Source of the DNA: CBDCVD01 sp965224015
GTDB lineage: Bacteria > Pseudomonadota > Alphaproteobacteria > Rhizobiales > CBDCVD01
Assembly: GCA_965224015.1 (NCBI GenBank)
Contig: OZ245032.1
Coordinates: forward strand, 3,100,001 to 3,164,000
Reading direction: 5' to 3'
DNA: 64,000 nt
The translations under genes were made by a program, and so were the position numbers. Below the pieces are notes generated by a model. It saw only the letters and a program-made list of their open reading frames with translations. It ran no database searches and was not told the DNA's origin. Below are positions 15,862 through 24,245 of the stretch, one piece after another; the stretch's first letter is position 1; each line of letters opens with the position of its first letter.

Positions 15862-17005
15862 GGGTCGGCCTCTCCCCTTCAGGGCGTGAACCCGTTTGCC
15901 CCCTATGGCGCAGATAGTGATCGGCCAGTACCAGGGCCATCATCGCCTCGCCAACGGGTACCGCGCGGATACCCACACACGGGTCATGGCGTCCCCTGGT
16001 GATGACATCGACTTCCTCGTTGTCACGGGTCACGGAACGGCGCGGGATCAGAATAGAAGACGTCGGTTTGATTGCGAACCGCGCAACAATGGGTTGGCCG
16101 GAGGAAATACCGGCCAGAATGCCACCGGCATGGTTACCAAGAAAAACGGGTGCCCGGCCAGGAGCATCACCGGCGCGCATTTCATCTCCGTGCTCTTCAC
16201 CCCGTTGGCCGGCCGAGGCGAACCCAGCGCCGATCTCCACCCCCTTAACCGCATTGATGGACATCAGGGCAGAGGCAATATCCTGGTCAAGTTTGCCATA
16301 GATGGGAGCCCCCAAGCCGACCGGCACCCCCTCGGCAATCACCTCCACAATCGCGCCCACGGAAGAGCCCTGCTTGCGAATATCGTCAAGATACGCCTCC
16401 CACCTGCGCGCCGCCGTAGCATCAGGACAAAAAAACGGGTTGTCGTCAATCGCATCCCAGTCCCAATGGCTGCGATCAATCATTTTGGTGCCCATTTGTA
16501 CCAAAGCGCCCCGGATGCGCATACCGGGGATGATGCGCGCGGCAATGGCTCCCGCGGCAACGCGCATGGCGGTTTCGCGCGCCGACGCTCGCCCGCCGCC
16601 ACGATAGTCGCGCAACCCATATTTGGCCTCGTAGGTGTAGTCCCCATGCCCGGGGCGATAGCGCTCCTTGATGGCCCCGTAGTCTTTTGCGCGGTGATCC
16701 TTGTTTTCGATCATGAGGGCGATAGGGGTACCGGTGGTGACGTAGACATGGGTAGGCTCCGGGCTTTCCGCATCCGGCAGATCATCGCGCACCACACCAG
16801 AGAGAACCTGCACCTGGTCCGGCTCACGCCGCTGGGTGACGTATTTTGAAGTTCCGGGTCTGCGCCGATCCAGCGCGCGCTGAATATCACGCCGGCGAAA
16901 ACGAATCCCCGGCGGGCAACCGTCCAGAACGCAGCCGATTGCGACCCCGTGAGACTCGCCCCAGGTCGTCAAACGCAAAAGGTGTCCGAAGCTGTTGTGT
17001 GACAT
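15851..17005 (-). CDS. aroC: AroC, chorismate synthase
   Basis: A 384-residue enzyme that makes chorismate from EPSP using reduced FMN, the end of the shikimate pathway. The N-terminal signature GESHGVAIG starts at residue 16; the DYRGGGRASARETA motif follows at about 132-145 and the third signature (RRSVTRDNEEVDV) at about 317-330. Length is a little above the usual 350-370 because of a polar C-terminal tail. It is the upstream partner of ribB on the minus strand. A large inverted repeat stands before its start. Confidence 0.97.
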   Translation of the reverse strand: MSHNSFGHLLRLTTWGESHGVAIGCVLDGCPPGIRFRRRDIQRALDRRRPGTSKYVTQRREPDQVQVLSGVVRDDLPDAESPEPTHVYVTTGTPIALMIENKDHRAKDYGAIKERYRPGHGDYTYEAKYGLRDYRGGGRASARETAMRVAAGAIAARIIPGMRIRGALVQMGTKMIDRSHWDWDAIDDNPFFCPDATAARRWEAYLDDIRKQGSSVGAIVEVIAEGVPVGLGAPIYGKLDQDIASALMSINAVKGVEIGAGFASAGQRGEEHGDEMRAGDAPGRAPVFLGNHAGGILAGISSGQPIVARFAIKPTSSILIPRRSVTRDNEEVDVITRGRHDPCVGIRAVPVGEAMMALVLADHYLRHRGQTGSRPEGERPTHDQ

Positions 17006-17160
17006 AAAATTCCAAAGCTGAAAACGGGACCTTGCGACAATCGCCCTAGATGTAATCTTTCAATAAGTTGTTCTCAAGGTGGCAGGTCTGAAGTCAGGGC
17101 TATTGCGGCCATTGCCGCCAGCAAGGCCATATCGGGCCATTCATCTGATCATTGCTTTTT

Positions 17161-17244
17161 TTCGATTTCTCCCGCGTTGTCAAGGGCTGCTCAAGCGCCG
17201 CTTTCAGCGGTTTTTAAACCCTTGACAACGCGGGAGAAATCGAA
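17161..17244. repeat. Long perfect hairpin (26-bp arms, 32-bp loop)
   Basis: The left arm 17161-17186 (TTCGATTTCTCCCGCGTTGT then CAAGGG) is exactly complementary to 17219-17244. The 32-base loop contains a second small hairpin, CCGCT-TTC-AGCGG. Outer arms, 17136-17155 and 17251-17270, pair with few mismatches and extend the structure to about 135 bp. It lies downstream of the histidine phosphatase gene and upstream of aroC, both on the minus strand, so it may terminate the former. Confidence 0.85.
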
Positions 17245-17289
17245 CATCTCTCATGATCAGACGAATGGCCACCTGCACCCGATGGATTT

Positions 17290-17392
17290 ATACCAAGGGT
17301 CTTTAACAATGACTCATGGCTTAGCGTCAAAGAGGTATGTTATCAAGGCAGTACACCAGTCGGCGTGTCTATAAAGCCAATACCGCTGGTAT
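17290..17392 (-). repeat. Family-1 103-bp repeat (reverse orientation)
   Basis: Starts ATACCAAGGGTC and ends ACCGCTGGTAT, 103 bp, standing 45 bp to the right of the long hairpin. Confidence 0.9.
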
Positions 17393-17472
17393 TAGTAAGC
17401 GCTCTTCGCATCCGGGTCAATGGACAACCCATCCAACCCTTAAGGCCTTGAACATCAAAGGTTCATACGGCA

Positions 17473-18060
17473 TCAATCCAGCCAGTTGGCAAACCCGTCG
17501 CGAAAAACCAGCACATTGTCCTGCAGTGTATGAAACCGCGAGGCCGTATGGGTATCCATCGGCGTGAGCAGGGTCAACAGGGCACGCATCACCCCTCCAT
17601 GGGTGACGACAACGGCATCGCCGGAGACCGTATTCAGCCAGTCGCCAACCCGTTTCGTCAACATCGCATAGCTCTCGCCCCCGGGCGGCGCAAACCCCCA
17701 TTTGTCGGTATTTCGTGCGGCTGCCTGGGACGCAAGAGCGTCATCCACACCCCGCTCTATCTCTTCAATCGTTTGTCCTTCAAAAATACCATATGACAGT
17801 TCCATCAGCCGCTCATCACGGGTAACCGTATCCATGGAAAGCCCAAGAGCCTGAGCAATGGGCTCCATGGTCTGAAGGGTTCGGCGCAAGGGACTGGTAT
17901 AGAATGTCCAATCGCGCGCATCGGTGATGACCCGGGCGAGCCTTGCGGCATTGCCGTGCGCCTGGCGGTGGCCGACCGGGTTCAGCGGGATATCCTGGCG
18001 ACCCTGAAAGCGGCCTTGCGCGTTCCAGTCCGTCTCGCCATGGCGAATAACGTAAAGCAT
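17473..18060 (-). CDS. Histidine phosphatase family protein (phosphoglycerate-mutase-like)
   Basis: A 195-residue cytosolic phosphatase or mutase. The phospho-acceptor motif is RHGETDWN at 6-13 (His7), with further active-site parts TSPLRRTLQT (about 55-64), Glu near 87 (LMELSYGIFEG) and the second His in VVTHGGVMRALL (about 151-162). It could be a broad-specificity phosphatase such as those acting on sugar phosphates or alpha-ribazole phosphate; the sequence does not decide. fabI lies 38 bp upstream on the same strand. Confidence 0.9.
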   Translation of the reverse strand: MLYVIRHGETDWNAQGRFQGRQDIPLNPVGHRQAHGNAARLARVITDARDWTFYTSPLRRTLQTMEPIAQALGLSMDTVTRDERLMELSYGIFEGQTIEEIERGVDDALASQAAARNTDKWGFAPPGGESYAMLTKRVGDWLNTVSGDAVVVTHGGVMRALLTLLTPMDTHTASRFHTLQDNVLVFRDGFANWLD

Positions 18061-18098
18061 AAGGTAATCGCTGCGCAGATAGTGGTGATTTTTGCGGT

Positions 18099-18926
18099 TC
18101 AGTGATCTTTTACAACAGAGATATCCGGCGCATCGACAGATTTCATGCCCACGACATGATAACCGGAATCCACGTGATGCACCTCGCCTGTGACCCCGCG
18201 CGCCATATCGGAAAGAAGATACACGCCAGCGTCCCCCACCTGTTCCGCAGAGACTGTACGCTTAAGCGGCGCGTTGTATTCATTCCACTTCAGGATATAG
18301 CGAAAGTCGCCAATGCCGGAAGCCGCGAGGGTTTTAATGGGTCCTGCTGAAATGGCGTTGACGCGAATGCCACTGGCCCCAAGATCCACCGCCAGATAGC
18401 GCACACTGGCTTCCAGTCCCGCCTTGGCCACGCCCATGACATTATAGTGAGGCATGACCTTCTCGGCACCATAATAAGTAAGCGTCAGGATGGAGCCTCC
18501 GTCAGGCATCATTTTTTCCGCCCGCCGGGCAATAGCTGTCAATGAGTAGCAGGAAACCAGCATGGTCTGGGAAAAGTTCTCCGCCGTCGTATCCACATAA
18601 CGCCCTGATAGCTGATCCTTGTCGGAAAACGCGATAGCATGAACAACAAAATCAAGCTTGGGCCATACCCCCGCCAATTGCGCAAACGTATCGTCAAGGG
18701 CCTCGGCATTCATCACATCGCAGCCGATAACGGTCTGGGAACCAAGGGAGCTTGCCAGAGGTACGAGGCGTTTTTTTTGTGCCGCACCCTGGTAGGTAAA
18801 TGCCAGCTCAGCACCCGCGGCCGCGCAGGCGCGCGCAATGCCCCATGCGATCGACCGGCTATTGGCAATTCCCATAATCAGGCCACGTTTGCCCTGCAAA
18901 AGCCCGTTTCCTTGTGTCATAGTCAC
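18099..18926 (-). CDS. fabI: FabI, NADH-dependent enoyl-ACP reductase
   Basis: A 275-residue enzyme for the last reduction of fatty-acid elongation. It has the cofactor motif GIANSRSIAWGIA (19-31) and active-site Tyr151, Tyr161 and Lys168, matching Tyr146, Tyr156 and Lys163 of E. coli FabI with a constant offset of 5. A conserved ISAGPIKTLAASGI segment (about 193-206) forms the substrate lid. Two ATGs are possible, 18926 or 18920; I use the first. A family-2 repeat lies upstream. Confidence 0.97.
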   Translation of the reverse strand: MTMTQGNGLLQGKRGLIMGIANSRSIAWGIARACAAAGAELAFTYQGAAQKKRLVPLASSLGSQTVIGCDVMNAEALDDTFAQLAGVWPKLDFVVHAIAFSDKDQLSGRYVDTTAENFSQTMLVSCYSLTAIARRAEKMMPDGGSILTLTYYGAEKVMPHYNVMGVAKAGLEASVRYLAVDLGASGIRVNAISAGPIKTLAASGIGDFRYILKWNEYNAPLKRTVSAEQVGDAGVYLLSDMARGVTGEVHHVDSGYHVVGMKSVDAPDISVVKDH

Positions 18927-19343
18927 CCTTTTATGTTGGGCCTAGATCAGCATGGGGTTAGCTTTACCCAGTTTGCGAGCGGTAAAGCGAAACCCATAAA
19001 GCTGATCACCCTGAAACCTATAGCAAAATGCGAGAATAATGCGCAAATGTCTGTAAATCCAATTAAACGCATTTTGCTATATTCATACGCGCACGAACGC
19101 CGCCTCGCAAGCCCCGGATGGGGTAACGTACAATAACTCTATATTACGTTTTGTTGCGCAAATCCACTGGGTGCGCACCCTGCCTCTGCTTTTAAAGCGC
19201 CCCGCAGATTGATAGAATTTGAGCGCATCAGGTCTTAGAGCGTGTCAAGAGATACCCATTTGTCATACCACGAGAATTCCGTTACCAAATGGCAGTTGGG
19301 TTTGCCCACGACCGTCATACCATAAGAATTTACGGAGTCCAGC
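18927..19343. other. Intergenic region with family-2 repeat and short direct repeats
   Basis: No gene here. A family-2 double hairpin occupies 18945-19081. At 19236 a family-3 terminal sequence (TAGAGCGTGTCAAG) occurs alone. Next comes a direct repeat: CGTCATACCA followed by AGAATT-like bases at about 19314-19340, matching GTCATACCACGAGAATT at 19262-19278. The divergent promoters of fabI and the oxidase gene must lie here. Confidence 0.65.
18945..19081. repeat. Family-2 double hairpin (A 18945-19007, B 19018-19081)
   Basis: Hairpin A (GATCAGC to GCTGATC) is followed by B (CTATAGCAAAATGCG to GCATTTTGCTATA). CTAG stands immediately at its left border (18942-18945), as at several other copies. 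Confidence 0.85.
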
Positions 19344-20771
19344 ATGGCCGTTGCCAACATCACGGGTGCAGGGATCATCGCCTCCATGCAGCGCATTGTG
19401 GGGGGTGCCAATGTTCTAACTGATGACGCCGGTGCGGCTTATTTGTGCGAGCCGCGCGGACGCGTTCGCGGGTGCGCAACCTGCGTGGTAAGACCGGGCA
19501 ACGTGGAGGAGGTGGTCGCGATCATGCACTTTGCCCACCAGCACACGATTGCAGTTTTGCCCCAGTCGGGAAACACCGGACTTGTCTGCGGGCAGGTCGC
19601 AACGCTCACCCGGCCAGCGATCGTCTTGTCCCTGACACGTATGCGCGCCATGCGCCGGATTAGCGCGGACAACAATACCATGACCGTCGAAGCGGGAATG
19701 ACCCTGGAAGCCGCACAGCAAGTCGCGCGTGATCACGACAGGCTCTTTCCCCTGACGCTGGCCTCCCAGGGCAGTTGCTGCATTGGAGGCAACATCGCCA
19801 CCAACGCTGGCGGCACCGGGGTTCTTGCCTATGGCAATATGCGTGATCTGGTGCTAGGCCTTGAGGTGGTCCTGGCCAACGGAAACCGCATTGACGGTTT
19901 GCGCACGCTGATAAAAGATAATGCGGGGTATGACCTGAAACATCTTTTTATCGGTAGTGAGGGCACCCTTGGGGTCATCACCGCTGCCAGCTTGAAGCTC
20001 TTTCCCAGACCCATGGCACGGGTCTGCGCATTTATCGCAATCGACAGCCCCGCTCGCGGCCTTAAGGTGTTCCTGAGCCTAAAAAGTACGTTTGGCCCGC
20101 AGCTTAGCGCCTTCGAGTTGATGTCACGGATGGGGCTTGATTTTGTCCTCACCCATGTCCCCGGCGCGCGCGCGCCTCTTCAGGTTCCCTGCCCCTGGTT
20201 TGTGCTGTGCGAGCTCTCCATCCACGGCTCGGTGCAGGGCGTGACCGAGGCCCTGGAAACAGCCCTTGCCGAGGCGCTTGCACAAGGTGAGATTCTGGAC
20301 GCTGCAATCGCGCAATCGCAAGCCCAGCGCGACGCCTTTTGGTCTTTGCGCGAAAACATGCCCGAGGTACAAAAACGGGAAGGGGCTTCAATTAAACACG
20401 ATGTGAGCGTGCCCCTCCATCACCTGCCTGCCCTCATTAGCGCTGCGCAGACGGCCATCGAGACACATTTTCATGGCTGCCGCCCGGTGATCTTCGGACA
20501 TATGGGGGACGGCAATGTGCACCTGAATGTCTCCCAGCCTATCGGCGGCAGCACCGAGGCGTTCATGGCGCAGCAAAGTGCCATCAACGCCGTTGTTCAT
20601 GACCTTGTTGTTGATCTTGGGGGCTCCATTGCCGCCGAGCACGGCATCGGGCGCTTCAAGGCGCCGCTACTTGCGAAAGCACGCAGCGACGTGGAAATTT
20701 CCCTCATGCGCGCCATTAAAGCCGCCCTCGACCCCCACAACCTTATGAACCCCGGGTGCCTTCTGGCATAG
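19344..20771 (+). CDS. FAD-binding oxidoreductase, GlcD / D-2-hydroxyglutarate dehydrogenase type
   Basis: A 475-residue flavoenzyme of the VAO/PCMH fold. The N-terminal FAD domain includes LPQSGNTGLVCGQ (about 72-84), GGNIATNAGGTGVLAYGNMRD (beginning about 152), and FIGSEGTLGVI near 207-217. The C-terminal domain has the metal/substrate motif GHMGDGNVHLN (about 392-402) and AAEHGIGRFK (about 432-441). These are the marks of D-2-hydroxyacid dehydrogenases such as D-2-hydroxyglutarate, D-lactate or glycolate oxidase subunit GlcD; the single-gene form favours the first two. It starts at the ATG 19344 after ACGGAG. Confidence 0.9.
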   Translation: MAVANITGAGIIASMQRIVGGANVLTDDAGAAYLCEPRGRVRGCATCVVRPGNVEEVVAIMHFAHQHTIAVLPQSGNTGLVCGQVATLTRPAIVLSLTRMRAMRRISADNNTMTVEAGMTLEAAQQVARDHDRLFPLTLASQGSCCIGGNIATNAGGTGVLAYGNMRDLVLGLEVVLANGNRIDGLRTLIKDNAGYDLKHLFIGSEGTLGVITAASLKLFPRPMARVCAFIAIDSPARGLKVFLSLKSTFGPQLSAFELMSRMGLDFVLTHVPGARAPLQVPCPWFVLCELSIHGSVQGVTEALETALAEALAQGEILDAAIAQSQAQRDAFWSLRENMPEVQKREGASIKHDVSVPLHHLPALISAAQTAIETHFHGCRPVIFGHMGDGNVHLNVSQPIGGSTEAFMAQQSAINAVVHDLVVDLGGSIAAEHGIGRFKAPLLAKARSDVEISLMRAIKAALDPHNLMNPGCLLA

Positions 20772-20807
20772 ATGAGCATGCAAGCGAAAAACTCCAATGG
20801 CGATATA

Positions 20808-20910
20808 ATACCAAGAGTCCTTGCCAATGACTCATGGATTAGCGTCAAAGAGTTGTGTTATCAAGGCAGTACACCAGTCGGCGTGTACGTAAAGCCAATA
20901 CCGCTGGTAT
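20808..20910 (-). repeat. Family-1 103-bp repeat (reverse orientation)
   Basis: Starts ATACCAAGAGTCC and ends ACCGCTGGTAT, 103 bp. It lies 36 bp after the oxidase stop codon and is followed by a second ATACCAGGGG start that does not continue. Confidence 0.9.
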
Positions 20911-20997
20911 AATACCAGGGGCCCCTGACGCGCTCTATAGACATGAACCCACAAAGCACGAGAAAAAGTCCCCTAATCCAAAACGGGGATTATACAA

Positions 20998-21013
20998 TGT
21001 TTCACGTGAAACA
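20998..21013. promoter_or_regulatory. parS-like centromere site (ParB binding)
   Basis: TGTTTCACGTGAAACA equals the widely conserved chromosomal parS consensus base for base; the palindrome extends three further bases on each side (20995-21016). ParB binds such sites to segregate the origin region, and chromosomal parS sites usually cluster near the replication origin. It is flanked by two direct repeats sharing CATGAACCCA and AAAGCAC. Only one such site is visible in the window. Confidence 0.85.
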
Positions 21014-21077
21014 TTGAGGCCTGTCTACAGGCATGAACCCATAAAGCACACAAGTTCCTTATCCATAACCGGGGATA

Positions 21078-22406
21078 TCAAGCATTTTTTCCTGGGATCG
21101 AACGAATGTGCAGATCGGTCTGCGGGAACGGAATTTCGATGCCGTTGAGCTTGAAACTTCTCCAGATGCTCAGATAGACCTTTGAGGAGATATTGCTGAC
21201 ACCGTTCTGGGCATCGGCAATCCAAAACCGCGCCTCAAGGTCAATGGACGAGGCGCCGAAATTCTTAACGTGGCACACAGGCGCCGGTTGTTCCAGCACC
21301 CGTTCGATTTGCGTCGTAGCCTCGACAACCAACCCGATCGCCTGGTCCAGATCCGTGTCATAGGCAACGCCAAGCGGCAACTTGATTCGTACCCGGTTGT
21401 GACTGTGGGTCCAGTTTGTGACCGGATTGGTAATAAAGTTTTCGTTGGGAATGAGGGTTTCGGTTCCATCGCGGGTCGAGACTGACGTATAGCGAGCATT
21501 GAGCCTGTCGACTGATCCATAGGTTGTTCCGGATACGGTCTGGATTTCGATCACATCGCCGGGCTTAAGTGATTTGTCCATCAGCAGGATCATGCCGGAG
21601 ATAAAGTTGGAAATGATCTTTTGCAGGCCAAAGCCGAGCCCCACACCAAGAGCGCCGGTAAAGACGGCAAAAGTGGTCAAATCGACCCCGATACTGTCGA
21701 GCGCGAAGATGACCGCAAAGGCAATCAGTGCCCAGTGGATAATTTTACCCAATAGGGCTCGCATGGAAATATCAAGCCCTGGGGTGCGCCCGATTTGCGC
21801 CTGAACGACCTTTGAAGTCAGACCAGCAAGCCACACACAAACGACCAGCAAAAATCCCCCTTGCAGGACGCTCAAAACCGATATGCGATGACCGCCAAGG
21901 CTCATGCCAAATCCGTCCAGGGTGTCCGCTATGGGGGTCAGTAAATTAAACACCGCCAGCGCCGCAACAGCCCAGGCGACAATCGAAAATGTCCGAGCCC
22001 AAAACGCATTGTGAAAGAACGTGGCGACAAAGCGAATGACCGTCCAGGCCAGAATAAGAATGGCTATGGGGCGAAGAATTATGGTGGAATAGCCATAAGC
22101 CGCCGTCGCGGCGTAGGCCAGCCAGACCAGAAAAAACAATAATAGAGGAAAAGCGACGGCGTTCAGTCGTGCTTGCCGTATGCTGTCACCAGGGGAGGTT
22201 CCGGTTCGCGAGCGCGAAAACAGGCGCGAAAGAGATGAAAACAGCCGGCGAACAGACCGCACGCCCAGGCGGGTTAGCAAAAAGCACAGAAGAAGAATGG
22301 CCATCTGTACTAACGATGGGGTCGACGTCAGCAATTCCCAAAGATCACGCGCCCAGGAGAAAAACTGCCCCGCCCACATGTTGAGAGTCGTTTGTAGTCC
22401 CGCCAT
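21078..22406 (-). CDS. MscS-family mechanosensitive ion channel
   Basis: A 442-residue inner-membrane channel that releases osmolytes under hypo-osmotic stress. It has about five membrane segments in residues 30-260 and then the pore helix: TGALGVGLGFGLQKIISNF (about 258-276) is the Gly/Ala-rich TM3 of MscS, followed by the beta domain (KPGDVIEI, GSVDRLNARYT) and IPNENFITNPVTNWT. The C-terminal alpha/beta domain is present. It is larger than E. coli MscS (286), with extra N-terminal helices. Its stop lies close to the parS repeat region. Confidence 0.92.
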   Translation of the reverse strand: MAGLQTTLNMWAGQFFSWARDLWELLTSTPSLVQMAILLLCFLLTRLGVRSVRRLFSSLSRLFSRSRTGTSPGDSIRQARLNAVAFPLLLFFLVWLAYAATAAYGYSTIILRPIAILILAWTVIRFVATFFHNAFWARTFSIVAWAVAALAVFNLLTPIADTLDGFGMSLGGHRISVLSVLQGGFLLVVCVWLAGLTSKVVQAQIGRTPGLDISMRALLGKIIHWALIAFAVIFALDSIGVDLTTFAVFTGALGVGLGFGLQKIISNFISGMILLMDKSLKPGDVIEIQTVSGTTYGSVDRLNARYTSVSTRDGTETLIPNENFITNPVTNWTHSHNRVRIKLPLGVAYDTDLDQAIGLVVEATTQIERVLEQPAPVCHVKNFGASSIDLEARFWIADAQNGVSNISSKVYLSIWRSFKLNGIEIPFPQTDLHIRSIPGKNA

Positions 22407-22834
22407 CCCTGCCTACCACCCGCATTGCGGTTTGCCTGTCCCCAAATAGCCAATTACCATATCCCGAAAGGCTGTGTCTAGAGCGGGCATCACCATCACT
22501 ATCACCGGCCCGCTCCCCCTCGCAAATGGCTGCCGAGAAAACCTATTAAGCCCGTTAAGCCCGTTAAGCCCGTTTTGACGAATATGTGAAACCCTGTGAC
22601 GCAATTATTGTTGTTGTTGCGCGAAAAAATGTTATTGTTTAACATCGCTTAGCTAAATTGGGGAGCTTAAACAAAGCAGAAATACCTGACTCACCAACTC
22701 ACTGGTGTGTTCCTTGTAGGAGTGGAGCCTGGGCCGTTGGCGTTGCGCTACATCCGTCAGGCTACGTCTTGGAAGCCCTTGGGGTTATTTTTTGACCCGG
22801 GGCCGGGTCTGCTTTTGGTTTGGAGGACACGTCG
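22407..22834. other. Intergenic region upstream of the L,D-transpeptidase
   Basis: No gene is supported. A 9-base tandem repeat CCCGTTAAG occurs three times with a partial fourth at about 22551-22575. A GGAGG ribosome binding site at 22822-22826 ends the region. TTGTTATTGTTTAACAT at about 22629-22645 is AT-rich and could belong to a promoter. Confidence 0.5.
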
Positions 22835-23515
22835 TTGGTAAGGTCACTTCTCTCTCGTTCGAGATTATTCATTAACGTTGTCTGTCTTGGCGCCTTTTCC
22901 GCGGTTATTGCGGGGTGTGTATCTGAAGGATCGTTTCCCGGCGTCCCGCCCTTGGATCTTGGTATCTACAGCACCCCTGACGCCGCACTGATGTATGGCC
23001 CCAACACACGCGAGCCGTTCCCCATACCCGCGGCTAAACTCAGCAGCATCAAACCCATCTATTATCGTCAAAAAGTTCCCTATCAGGCGACTGAAAAAGC
23101 GGGGACAATCGTCGTCGATACCGGGAACAGGTTTTTGTACCTTGTTCACGGCGATGGAACGGCCATGCGCTATGGCATCGGAATCGGTCGTGCCGGATTT
23201 GCCTGGTCGGGGCGCGCGCACGTGAAGGTCAAGCGCAAATGGCCAAAGTGGTTCCCCCCGGCGGAGATGATCGCGCGCGAGCCTGAACTTGCTGAATACC
23301 GCAACGGCATGGAGCCAGGTCTGAAAAACCCCTTGGGCTCCCGCGCCCTTTATATTTACCAGGGTAACAAGGATACGCTTTACCGCATTCACGGAACTTA
23401 TGAAGCCTGGAGTATCGGCCGCGCCGTCTCAAGTGGCTGTATCCGTATGCTCAATCAGGATATTATCGATCTCTATGAGCGGGTGCCTGTTGGAGCGCCA
23501 ATCGTTGTGCTTTAA
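22835..23515 (+). CDS. L,D-transpeptidase (YkuD domain), predicted lipoprotein
   Basis: About 226 residues. A hydrophobic leader ends in a lipobox-like VIAGC near residue 27, predicting a lipid-anchored periplasmic protein. The YkuD domain follows: an IVVDTGNRFLYLV strand and the catalytic segment HGTYEAWSIGRAVSSGCIRM, with His near 190 and Cys near 207. Such enzymes make 3-3 peptidoglycan cross-links or attach proteins to peptidoglycan. I choose the TTG at 22835 because GGAGG lies 8 bases before it; the frame opens at 22820, where the TTG would overlap that site. Confidence 0.88.
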   Translation: MVRSLLSRSRLFINVVCLGAFSAVIAGCVSEGSFPGVPPLDLGIYSTPDAALMYGPNTREPFPIPAAKLSSIKPIYYRQKVPYQATEKAGTIVVDTGNRFLYLVHGDGTAMRYGIGIGRAGFAWSGRAHVKVKRKWPKWFPPAEMIAREPELAEYRNGMEPGLKNPLGSRALYIYQGNKDTLYRIHGTYEAWSIGRAVSSGCIRMLNQDIIDLYERVPVGAPIVVL

Positions 23516-23610
23516 ACACGTCCGAGGAACGAGCGGTTCAGGCGACAAAGGGTCTTGCCGGACACAAAAAACATCACTATAAGCCTCTACGCATAAAACG
23601 AACCAAGTGT

Positions 23611-23685
23611 GCGCCCTTCGTCTATCGGTTAGGACACCAGGTTTTCAACCTGGAGAGAGGGGTTCGACTCCCCTAGGGCGTGCCA
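23611..23685 (+). tRNA. tRNA-Glu (anticodon TTC)
   Basis: Acceptor arm GCGCCCT pairs with AGGGCGT, including the G1-U72 pair common in alphaproteobacterial tRNA-Glu; the D arm contains TCTATCGGTTAGGA. The anticodon stem CCAGG/CCTGG encloses TTTTCAA with anticodon TTC. The T arm is GGGG-TTCGACT-CCCC. The discriminator G is followed by an encoded CCA. Confidence 0.97.
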
Positions 23686-23908
23686 TCGTAGCTGGAGATT
23701 TGTATTTTGCCCCGGTTAGGATCAAGAGAAAGACTAAAATAGGGCCCTCGACATAGAGCGTGCCATGTCTTAATGGAATCAATTCTGTTTCTCGATTGGC
23801 GAGGCGATTCCTAAGCTCAAGGCGATCGAAGAGCGATGGCGACCCATCTCTCAAGAGCGGCTTGGGCGTGGGCGTTGCGCCAATCGGAAACCCGAAGGGG
23901 CGCTTTTG

Positions 23909-23988
23909 CTATAGATTTAGAGGGCGATCAGCTTTATGGCGTTAGCTTTACCGCTCACAAAATGGGTACAGCTAACGCCATGCTGATC
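23909..23988. repeat. Family-2 repeat, hairpin A complete (23926-23988)
   Basis: The tail of hairpin B (GCTATAG) leads into hairpin A (GATCAGC to GCTGATC), in the same orientation as the 6011-6149 copy. It sits inside family-3 sequence. Confidence 0.8.
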
Positions 23989-24040
23989 TCATATGAACCT
24001 TAAGCCTCTTGCAAATAGCCCCCCTATATCCTGCAAGACT

Positions 24041-24142
24041 ATACCAGCGGTATTGGCTTTATAGACACGCCGACTGGTGTACTGCCTTGATAACACAACG
24101 CTTTGACGCCAACGCATGGTCATTGGCAAGGGCCCTTGGTAT
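24041..24142 (+). repeat. Family-1 repeat, tandem copy 1
   Basis: ATACCAGCGG to CTTGGTAT, 102 bp because of one base lost in the GCCAACGCATGGTC segment. The next copy begins at the following base. Confidence 0.9.
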
Positions 24143-24245
24143 ATGCCAGCGGTATGGGCTTTATGGACACGCCGACTGGTGTACTGCCTTGATAACACAA
24201 CGCTGTGACGCCAAGGCATGAGTCATTGGCAAGGGCCCTTGGTAT
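24143..24245 (+). repeat. Family-1 repeat, tandem copy 2
   Basis: ATGCCAGCGGTATGGG to CTTGGTAT, 103 bp. It shares the ATGCC and TATGGGC variants with copy 3, so these two arose by duplication of one another. Confidence 0.9.

Larger units (their letters stand above)
17006..17472. other. Intergenic region with long inverted repeat and family-1 copy
   Basis: No gene is supported in these 467 bp. It contains the 26-bp perfect inverted repeat at 17161-17244, an outer imperfect arm pair (17136-17155 with 17251-17270) and a family-1 repeat (17290-17392). It must hold the aroC-ribB promoter near its left side. Confidence 0.7.
20772..21077. other. Intergenic region with family-1 repeat and parS-like site
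   Basis: Contains a family-1 repeat (20808-20910), a family-3-like end (CCTGACGCGCTCTA, about 20925-20938), two imperfect direct repeats of about 55 bp (20940-20994 and 21027-21080) and between them the parS palindrome. No gene is visible. Confidence 0.75.

Noticed and set aside
15896..16849. Long plus-strand frames opposite aroC, purH, tamA and other genes
   Set aside because: They are shadows on the opposite strand of well-identified proteins, a usual effect in GC-rich DNA.
24009..24221. Reading frames inside family-1 repeats (peptides starting MLSRQYTSRRV) as small genes
   Set aside because: The same peptide appears in most reverse-orientation reads of the repeat, usually without a ribosome binding site, and runs out into unrelated sequence. 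It is a by-product of a conserved non-coding repeat.
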